In this document: positions 1 through 4,254 of the stretch, in pieces | Layout: every line of letters starts with the position of its first letter | How positions within the stretch are numbered: position 1 is the stretch's first letter | Source of the DNA: an uncultured Alphaproteobacteria bacterium | GTDB lineage: Bacteria > Pseudomonadota > Alphaproteobacteria > Caulobacterales > Caulobacteraceae | Reading direction: 5' to 3' | DNA: 5,309 nt | NCBI GenBank assembly: GCA_903928755.1 | Contig: CAIYSH010000212.1 | Location: 1-5,309, forward strand | Notes under the pieces: generated by a model | Told to the model about the DNA's origin: nothing | The model's database searches: none | Seen by the model: only the letters and a program-made list of their open reading frames with translations | Made by a program: the position numbers and the translations under genes

Positions 1-542
1 ATGCCGCCGCCGGTCCCGGCCAGGGTGAAGGACGGCCGGACGATGGCTGGCAGGCCGACGAAGTCGAGGCCTTCCAGGGCTTCATCCATGGTGTGTGCGG
101 CCTTGGATTTCGGACTCTCAAGGCCCAGCTTGTCCATGGCGTCGCGGAACTTCTGACGGTCCTCGGCCTTGTCGATGACATCGGCCTTGGCGCCGATCAT
201 TTCGACCCCGTATCTCTTCAGGGCACCTGAGGCTTCCAGGGCCAGGGCCGTATTCAGCGCTGTCTGACCGCCCATGGTCGGCAGCAGGGCGTCGGGTCGC
301 TCCTTGGCGATGATCTTCTCGACCATTTCCGGGGTAATGGGCTCGATATAGGTCGCATCGGCCACATCAGGATCGGTCATGATGGTGGCAGGGTTGGAAT
401 TGACCAGAATGATCCGATAGCCCTCGGCGCGCAGGGCCTTGCAGGCCTGAACTCCCGAATAGTCGAATTCACAGGCCTGACCGATGATGATGGGGCCGGC
501 GCCGATGATCAGGATCGAGGAGATATCGGTGCGTTTGGGCAT
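1..542 (-). CDS. carB: Carbamoyl-phosphate synthase large subunit, N-terminal fragment (3' end outside window)
   Basis: CarB makes carbamoyl phosphate from bicarbonate, ATP and the ammonia released by CarA, for pyrimidine and arginine synthesis in the cytoplasm. Reading leftward from the ATG at 540-542, 180 residues are visible of a family usually about 1,070-1,100 long, so only the pre-ATP-grasp domain and the start of the first ATP-grasp domain are present. Visible landmarks are MPKRTDISSILIIGAGPIII at the start, NSNPATIMTD at about residues 48-57, LPTMGGQTALN at 87-97, AEDRQKF at 126-132 and RPSFTLAGTGGG at 169-180, the nucleotide-binding segment. The start is chosen because MPKRTDI is the usual alphaproteobacterial N-terminus. 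The ribosome site is weak (CGGAA about 5 bases upstream). The family is certain. carA lies about 1.9 kb upstream in the same orientation but is not contiguous. Confidence 0.97.
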   Translation of the reverse strand, partial: MPKRTDISSILIIGAGPIIIGQACEFDYSGVQACKALRAEGYRIILVNSNPATIMTDPDVADATYIEPITPEMVEKIIAKERPDALLPTMGGQTALNTALALEASGALKRYGVEMIGAKADVIDKAEDRQKFRDAMDKLGLESPKSKAAHTMDEALEGLDFVGLPAIVRPSFTLAGTGGG

Positions 543-616
543 CAAATTCCGATCGCGCAAAAGGGCGGCCGCGCTGCTGGCGCACCGTGCCCGTCCATAC
601 TGTAGGTCAAGGCGTC

Positions 617-645
617 CGTTTAGAGACGGAGTCGGCATGGCGCAA
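617..645 (-). promoter_or_regulatory. Candidate carB promoter
   Basis: On the minus strand there is a TTGCGC box (640-645), a 17-base spacer and a TAAACG box (617-622, inside CTCTAAACG). This partly resembles the alphaproteobacterial housekeeping consensus (TTGAC, then CTA-type -10). It lies downstream of the csp terminator, which is where an independent carB promoter is needed. The predicted leader is roughly 70 bases. A 5-bp inverted repeat, TCCGT-N6-ACGGA (615-630), overlaps the -10 box and could be an operator or chance. This is inferred from motif resemblance only. Confidence 0.3.
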
Positions 646-677
646 GCGGCGAGGGGGTGTTCTGTCCTCATCGGGAC

Positions 678-711
678 AAAAAGAAACGGGCCGGTGTTTC
701 CACCGACCCGT
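678..711 (-). terminator. Rho-independent terminator of the cold-shock gene
   Basis: In the minus-strand transcript an 11-pair stem forms between 701-711 and 686-696 and is capped by a GAAA tetraloop (697-700). It is followed at once by a U-rich tract read as UUCUUUUU (685-678). The pairing is complete only in the minus-strand RNA, where position 706 against 691 gives a U-G wobble. In plus-strand RNA the same pair is a C-A mismatch and no U tract follows. The direction is therefore clear. It starts about 48 bases after the csp stop codon and should insulate carB from csp transcription. Confidence 0.85.
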
Positions 712-729
712 CATGGTCTTTCATCCAGT

Positions 730-744
730 GGACCTTTCGGGTCC
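730..744 (-). other. Small hairpin in the csp 3' untranslated region
   Basis: A perfect 5-bp inverted repeat (GGACC and GGTCC, 5-base loop read CGAAA on the minus strand) lies 14 bases after the csp stop codon and upstream of the main terminator. It has no U tract, so it is not a terminator by itself. It may protect the mRNA 3' end, or may be chance. Confidence 0.3.
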
Positions 745-758
745 GCCGGTTGCGGTAG

Positions 759-965
759 CTAGACCTGCAGGTTGCCCGCGGACATTTTGCCGCTGCGCTT
801 GTCGCGCTCGAGCTCGTAGGTGACCTTCTGGCCTTCGTTCAGCGAACGAAGCCCGGCGCGTTCCACGGCCGATATATGAACGAAGACGTCCGCGCCGCCT
901 TCATCAGGTTGAATAAAGCCGTAGCCCTTGGTGCCGTTAAACCATTTCACGGTGCCGGTAGACAT
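759..965 (-). CDS. CspA-type cold-shock protein (single cold-shock domain)
   Basis: A small nucleic-acid-binding OB-fold protein. The family acts as RNA chaperones and antiterminators in the cytoplasm, induced by cold or growth-phase change. The 68 residues are all cold-shock domain: MSTGTVKWFNGTKGYGFIQP at the start, RNP1 (KGYGFI, 13-18) with its stacking aromatics, and RNP2 (VFVHI, 27-31), ending SAGNLQV. Length is normal for the family (65-70). The frame is open 20 codons further upstream, but the ATG at 963-965 gives the canonical N-terminus and has AAGGA 11 bases before it. The gene has its own terminator downstream and is divergent from the sigma operon. The paralogue (cspA, cspB or another) cannot be told from one copy, so no symbol is given. 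Cold inducibility is not shown by the sequence. Confidence 0.96.
   Translation of the reverse strand: MSTGTVKWFNGTKGYGFIQPDEGGADVFVHISAVERAGLRSLNEGQKVTYELERDKRSGKMSAGNLQV
833..851 (-). repeat. Perfect 8-bp inverted repeat inside the csp coding sequence
   Basis: CTTCGTTC (833-840) and GAACGAAG (844-851) are exact reverse complements separated by 3 bases. Past a single mismatch (832 against 852), two further G-C pairs (831-853, 830-854) extend the stem. In the mRNA this is a compact hairpin over the codons for Arg-Ser-Leu-Asn-Glu (about residues 40-44). Whether it functions is unknown; conserved protein sequence plus codon choice could produce it. Confidence 0.55.
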
Positions 966-1231
966 AGAGATATGCGTCCTTGGATAGATTTGCCCGAGGG
1001 GCCAAGCTCGACCCAACGGGATCAAATTTCGAGGGGGCAGGTCCGGTGCATCGGAATGAAGCGTCGAAAGTCAGCCGAACCTACGAGTTTGACCTGTGCA
1101 CTTTGGATCAATCCCAAGGCAATGGCAAGACTAGGATTCCTGCGTTGCTGTAACAGGGTTTCTGCAATTGCCGCTTGCTGGTGCCGGGGGATGCAGGCAG
1201 CTTCCCCGTTGTTCTGATTTTGAAAGCCGCT
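966..1231. promoter_or_regulatory. Divergent regulatory region between csp and the sigma operon
   Basis: These 266 bases separate two genes that read away from each other, so promoters for both must lie here unless one is supplied from outside. The csp side carries a Shine-Dalgarno AAGGA at 977-981. Candidate motifs on the plus strand are TTGACC at 1089-1094 (no good -10 at 16-18 bases), GGAATGA at 1053-1059 (ECF -35-like, no clear CGTT-type -10), and GTAACA at 1150-1155 within the palindrome CTGT-A-ACAG (1148-1156). A short stem TTGG-N7-CCAA lies at 1103-1117. None is good enough to call a promoter. No convincing coding sequence was seen in the gap. Confidence 0.5.
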
Positions 1232-1786
1232 GTGTCCTCCGCCACAACCTCCGACCCCCTGGCTGTCCTCATTCCCCGCATAGCTGGCGGTGATAGATCC
1301 GCCTTGCGTCAGCTTTATCAGGCAACCTCCGCGAAGCTTTTTGCCGTCTGCCTACGTATCCTGTCCAACCGGGAAGAAAGCGAAGACGTTTTGCAGGAGG
1401 TTTATCTGACGATCTGGCGTCGTGCCGACCGCTTTGAAGCGGACCGGGCCAGTGTCATGACATGGTTGGCCACCATTGCGCGGAACCGGGCCATAGACCG
1501 GCTTCGGGCGCGCGGACCCCTGGCTGTGGCTGCCCAGATTGATGCCATGGAGATTCCTGACAAGGCGCTGGGTGCTGAGTCGATTCTCGAAATTGCCCAG
1601 TCGGTAGAGGCACTCAATACCTGCCTGTCCCAGCTGGATGCCCGCACCCAGGGCGTGATCCGGACGGCCTTCTTTGAAGGCGTCACCTATGAGGCCCTGG
1701 CCCAGCGGCTGGATACGCCCCTGGGGACCATCAAGAGCTGGATCCGGCGCGGTCTGCTGAAACTGCGGGGGTGTCTCGAGCCATGA
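1232..1786 (+). CDS. ECF-family RNA polymerase sigma factor (SigK/RpoE-like)
   Basis: An alternative sigma factor that directs RNA polymerase to a stress regulon when released from its anti-sigma factor. With the GTG at 1232 the protein has 184 residues, normal for ECF sigmas. Region 2 spans roughly 20-94: core-binding EDVLQEVYLTIWRRADRF at 51-68 and the -10-recognition helices TWLATIARNRAIDRLR at 77-92. Region 4 spans roughly 131-183, with the helix-turn-helix VTYEALAQRLDTPLGTIKSW at 141-160. The start is uncertain. The frame is open back to TTG 1175, but that start lacks a ribosome site, and the extra 19 residues are hydrophobic and unlike the family. GTG 1232 has a weak GAAAG 5 bases upstream; TTG 1220 is also possible. 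The stop overlaps the next start (ATGA), so this gene and the anti-sigma gene are translationally coupled. Regulon and ECF subgroup are unknown. Confidence 0.93.
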   Translation: MSSATTSDPLAVLIPRIAGGDRSALRQLYQATSAKLFAVCLRILSNREESEDVLQEVYLTIWRRADRFEADRASVMTWLATIARNRAIDRLRARGPLAVAAQIDAMEIPDKALGAESILEIAQSVEALNTCLSQLDARTQGVIRTAFFEGVTYEALAQRLDTPLGTIKSWIRRGLLKLRGCLEP

Positions 1787-2478
1787 CCGAAGAGGCAGAA
1801 CTTCCCGAGGACGAGGCCCTGGCGGCAGAGCATGCGCTGGGGGGGCTGAACGCCATGGATCGCGCCAATGCCGAGATCCGTATGGCTCAGGATTTCGCTT
1901 TTGCACGTCTGGTTGTGGCCTGGCGCTATCGTCTGGCACCCCTGGCCGCGATGCTTAAGCCCGTCGCGCCGTCTGACGATCTCTGGACGCGGATCGAACG
2001 TGCCCTGCCGGCAAATGACAACCGGGCTTTGCGGCTCTGGCGTGGCGCTGCGATCGGTGGGCTTGGCCTGGCGGCCGCCAGCATGGCCGCCGTCGCTGTG
2101 ATCCTCCTGCAGGGCCCCCTCGCACCTGCAGCCCCACCGGCCATGCTCAGCGCCAGGCTGGACACGGTCCAGGGCCAGCACCTGTTTGTGGCGGCCTATG
2201 ACCCCCAGAAGCAGGCTGTCGTGATTTCATCCCTGGTGCCGCCAGGCACGGATCCCGGTCATGTCCATCAGCTCTGGCTGATTCCGGCCGACGGCAAGCC
2301 GCGGGCGCTCGGCTTCGTGCCAGTCGGAGCTTCGATCAGGATAGCCCTGGCTCCGCCCGCAGCTGGCCTGACGGACGCCCAGGCCACCCTAGCCATTTCG
2401 GTCGAGGTGCCCGGTGGGTCAAAGAAGGAGGGGCCGACAGGGCCGGTCGTGGCAAGGGGTGCCCTGTCGAAGATCTAG
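1783..2478 (+). CDS. RskA-family membrane anti-sigma factor
   Basis: Expected to hold the preceding ECF sigma inactive at the inner membrane until a signal, typically regulated proteolysis, releases it. There are 231 residues. A cytoplasmic N-terminal part (1-85) carries LAAEHALGGLNAMDRANAEI at 13-32, the RskA-type start, and AWRYRLAPL at 46-54. One membrane segment lies at about 88-111 (AAIGGLGLAAASMAAVAVIL). A periplasmic RskA domain (about 115-228) has HQLWLI at 162-167, LAISVEVPGGS at 203-213 and PTGPVVARG at 218-226. No HxxxCxxC zinc motif is present, so it is not a ZAS-type anti-sigma. The ATG at 1783 overlaps the sigma stop by 4 bases; a GTG at 1771 is in frame but would overlap more and lacks support. 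It ends 5 bases from the carA stop on the other strand. The family is clear; the partner is inferred from adjacency. Confidence 0.92.
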   Translation: MTEEAELPEDEALAAEHALGGLNAMDRANAEIRMAQDFAFARLVVAWRYRLAPLAAMLKPVAPSDDLWTRIERALPANDNRALRLWRGAAIGGLGLAAASMAAVAVILLQGPLAPAAPPAMLSARLDTVQGQHLFVAAYDPQKQAVVISSLVPPGTDPGHVHQLWLIPADGKPRALGFVPVGASIRIALAPPAAGLTDAQATLAISVEVPGGSKKEGPTGPVVARGALSKI

Positions 2479-2483
2479 ACCGC

Positions 2484-3656
2484 TCAGGCCGGAGCCTTGG
2501 CCTGCTCCATCAGGTCCGCGAAACGCTGGAACAGATAGAGGGAGTCCGTGGGGCCCGGCGAAGCTTCAGGGTGGTGCTGCACGCTGAACACCGGCTTGCC
2601 CTTCAAACCCAGGCCCGCATTGGTGCCGTCGAACAGGGAGATGTGGGTTTCTTCCACGCCCGCTGGCAGGCTGTCGCGATCCACCGTGAAGCCATGGTTC
2701 ATGGAGACGATCTCCACCTTGCCGGTGGTCAGGTCTTTCACGGGGTGGTTGGCACCATGGTGGCCCTGTTCCATCTTGACGGTCTTCGCCCCCAGGGCCA
2801 GGGCCATCATCTGGTGGCCCAGACAGATGCCGAATACCGGCACGCCACTGGCCACCAGCTTCCTGATTTCAGGTACGGCATAGACGCCGGTGGCGGCCGG
2901 GTCGCCGGGTCCGTTGGACAGCATGACGCCATCAGGCTTGCGGGCCAGGATGTCTTCCGCCGACGTCGAGGCCGGAACCACCGTGACCTCGGCCCCCATA
3001 GAGACCAGGGAGCGCAGGATGTTGCGCTTCACCCCGAAGTCCATGACCACGACCTTGAACCTGGTCGGCCCCGGCTTGGCATAGCCTTCCGGCCAGCCGT
3101 AGAGGCCCTCTGCATAGGTGAAGGCCTGAGTACAGGTAGCATCCTTGGCCAGGTCCAGGCCTTCGAGGCCCGTCCACGCCGCCGCCTTGGCCTTCAGGGC
3201 CAGGATATCGAACCTGCCCTCCGGCGAATGGGCGATGACCCCGTGGGGCATGCCGGTCTCGCGGATCACCCGGGTCAGGGCGCGGGTGTCAACGCCAGCC
3301 AGACCGACGACCCCGCGACGCTTCATCCAGCTGTCCAGGTCAGAGTCCGCACGCCAGTTGGCGGGCGCTGTGGGGACATCGCGGAAGATGGCGCCCCTGG
3401 CTGCGGTCTCGGCAGCGCCGGACATCTGCTCCAGGTCTTCCAGATTGGTGCCGACATTGCCCACATGGGGGAAGGTGAAGGCGATGATCTGGGCCATGTA
3501 GGACGGGTCGGTCAGGATTTCCTGATAGCCGGTCATGGCGGTGTTGAAACACACCTCGCCCAGGGCTGATCCCTCGGCCCCAACGCCGATCCCCTGCAGA
3601 ACGGTTCCATTGGCCAGAACCAGGACTCCGGTGACCCCAGGCAAGAGTTCGCTCAT
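2484..3656 (-). CDS. carA: Carbamoyl-phosphate synthase small (glutaminase) subunit
   Basis: CarA hydrolyses glutamine and channels ammonia to CarB for carbamoyl phosphate synthesis. The 390 residues match the usual 375-400. The N-terminal small-chain domain (about 7-140) includes GEVCFNTAMTGYQEILTDPS at 33-52 and the conserved GVDTRALTRVIRE at 121-133. The class I glutamine amidotransferase domain (about 200-385) has the nucleophile Cys278 in GICLGHQ, with His362 and Glu364 of the triad in HHPEASPGP. MNHGF at 319-323 is also typical. All catalytic residues are intact. The start ATG (3654-3656) has AAGGAG at 3667-3672, 10 bases upstream. carB lies downstream in the same orientation but is separated by the sigma/anti-sigma operon and csp, so the two subunits are not co-transcribed as one simple operon. 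Confidence 0.98.
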   Translation of the reverse strand: MSELLPGVTGVLVLANGTVLQGIGVGAEGSALGEVCFNTAMTGYQEILTDPSYMAQIIAFTFPHVGNVGTNLEDLEQMSGAAETAARGAIFRDVPTAPANWRADSDLDSWMKRRGVVGLAGVDTRALTRVIRETGMPHGVIAHSPEGRFDILALKAKAAAWTGLEGLDLAKDATCTQAFTYAEGLYGWPEGYAKPGPTRFKVVVMDFGVKRNILRSLVSMGAEVTVVPASTSAEDILARKPDGVMLSNGPGDPAATGVYAVPEIRKLVASGVPVFGICLGHQMMALALGAKTVKMEQGHHGANHPVKDLTTGKVEIVSMNHGFTVDRDSLPAGVEETHISLFDGTNAGLGLKGKPVFSVQHHPEASPGPTDSLYLFQRFADLMEQAKAPA

Positions 3657-3666
3657 GGTCGGGGGT

Positions 3667-3672
3667 CTCCTT
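3667..3672 (-). promoter_or_regulatory. Ribosome binding site of carA
   Basis: AAGGAG on the minus strand, 10 bases before the carA ATG. It is the strongest Shine-Dalgarno on this strand of the window and supports the chosen start. Confidence 0.75.
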
Positions 3673-3719
3673 CAAGGCACCCGCGATCTCGGATGAGACC
3701 TTCTGGGCAAACGGCGGCG

Positions 3720-3748
3720 TAGGTAGAGTTTCACGCCCCTCGGGTCAA
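3720..3748 (-). promoter_or_regulatory. Candidate carA promoter
   Basis: A TTGACC -35 box (3743-3748), a 17-base spacer and a TACCTA box (3720-3725) within CTCTACCTA match the alphaproteobacterial housekeeping pattern (TTGAC, then a CTA-type -10) moderately well. Transcription would begin near 3712, giving a leader of about 55 bases. That is too short to show a pyrimidine attenuator, and no terminator hairpin or leader peptide is visible in it. The call rests on motif and position only. Confidence 0.5.
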
Positions 3749-3752
3749 TGAG

Positions 3753-3768
3753 TCGCGAAACAGCGCGA
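3753..3768. repeat. Inverted repeat in the carA / DUF1330 divergent region
   Basis: TCGCG-N6-CGCGA is a perfect 5-bp dyad lying immediately upstream of the candidate carA -35 box and about 40 bases before the DUF1330 start. A GCTATGGC stretch (3769-3776) on its plus-strand side loosely resembles a -10 element for the DUF1330 gene, without a good -35. The dyad could be an operator, but in GC-rich DNA such a short repeat may be chance. Confidence 0.3.
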
Positions 3769-3796
3769 GCTATGGCATCAAAACGCGGGAAACTTT

Positions 3797-3803
3797 GGGA
3801 GGA
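3797..3803 (+). promoter_or_regulatory. Ribosome binding site of the DUF1330 gene
   Basis: GGGAGGA 5 bases before the ATG at 3809 is a strong Shine-Dalgarno. It fixes the start at the MGHID codon rather than at any upstream alternative. Confidence 0.8.
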
Positions 3804-3808
3804 CCATC

Positions 3809-4240
3809 ATGGGCCATATTGATCCTGACCGCGAGGCCTGGGCGCAATTTCGCGATCTGGCCAGCGACCAGCCCATCCACATGCTCAATCTGGTCAAGGT
3901 CAAACCTCTGGCGACTTATCCCGATGACCACCCGGACCACGGAAAAGGCGTTACCGGGCTGGAGGCCTATCGTGCCTATGGCCGCACCACGGCGCATATC
4001 CTGAAACGCGTGGGAGGCATGCAAATCTGGGCGGGCAAGCCTCAGGTCATGGTCACCGGTCCACAGTCCGAGGCCTGGGATATCGCCTTCATCGCGCAAT
4101 ATCCGTCCCCCGCGGCCTTCATCGAAATGGTCCGGGATCCGGAATACCGGGAATTGGTCAAGCACCGCACGGCAGGTGTCGAGGACTCCCGGCTCCTGCG
4201 GCTTGATCCCCTCGCGCCAGGGGAAGGCTTCGGAGAATAG
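3809..4240 (+). CDS. DUF1330 domain protein
   Basis: The function of the family is unassigned; members adopt a small dimeric alpha-beta barrel fold. There are 143 residues, longer than the roughly 95-100 of the domain alone. Visible family features are PIHMLNLVKVK at 22-32 (first strand, the MLNL motif), GLEAYRAYGRTTAHILKRVG at 50-69, WDIAFIAQYPSPAAFIEMVR at 90-109 (the strand and helix with the typical YPS.aaF..M pattern) and DPEYRELVKHRTAGVEDSRL at 110-129. There is no signal peptide or membrane segment, so a cytoplasmic location is expected. It is divergent from carA and transcribed alone. It ends 12 bases from the DUF3999 stop on the other strand. I infer neither enzyme activity nor pathway. 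Confidence 0.88.
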   Translation: MGHIDPDREAWAQFRDLASDQPIHMLNLVKVKPLATYPDDHPDHGKGVTGLEAYRAYGRTTAHILKRVGGMQIWAGKPQVMVTGPQSEAWDIAFIAQYPSPAAFIEMVRDPEYRELVKHRTAGVEDSRLLRLDPLAPGEGFGE

Positions 4241-4254
4241 GGCGCCTCGCCTTC
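4223..4254. terminator. Possible weak bidirectional hairpin between DUF1330 and DUF3999 ends
   Basis: GAAGGC (4223-4228) and GCCTTC (4249-4254) are exact complements flanking a 20-base loop that includes the GGCGCC palindrome (4241-4246). The hairpin would span both convergent stop codons. The stem is short, the loop is large and neither side has a U tract, so it is only a weak candidate for a shared terminator or mRNA end. Confidence 0.2.

Noticed and set aside
1..36. TLAGTGGG in CarB in place of the usual TLGGTGGG or TMGGSGGG as a loss-of-function sign
   Set aside because: A Gly-to-Ala change at one position of a glycine-rich loop is mild, and all other motifs are intact; probably natural variation.
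484..823. Two plus-strand frames across the carB start and csp terminator
   Set aside because: They run through a strong terminator hairpin and opposite confirmed genes, with Arg/Pro-rich sequence typical of spurious frames.
1089..1117. TTGACC at 1089-1094 as a housekeeping promoter for the sigma operon
   Set aside because: The bases at 16-18 spacing (TCCCAA region) do not resemble any -10 box.
876..1217. A 113-codon plus-strand frame covering the csp start and the divergent region
   Set aside because: It overlaps csp antisense, has no family features, and ends inside the regulatory gap; it is most likely non-coding.
1175..1231. TTG at 1175 as the sigma factor start
   Set aside because: No ribosome site, and the added 19 residues are unlike ECF sigma N-termini; GTG 1232 fits family length better.
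1352..1939. A 195-codon open frame on the minus strand across the sigma gene
   Set aside because: It lies opposite a sigma factor with clear region 2 and region 4 motifs and has no recognisable protein pattern or ribosome site.
2485..2504. CAGGCC-N8-GGCCTG dyad as a bidirectional terminator
   Set aside because: There is no U tract on either strand and it lies inside the carA coding end, so it is not called as a terminator.
2571..3569. A 332-codon open frame on the plus strand, antisense to carA
   Set aside because: carA is certain by its catalytic motifs; the antisense frame has no family resemblance, is His/Gly/Gln rich and is a typical GC-rich codon-bias shadow.
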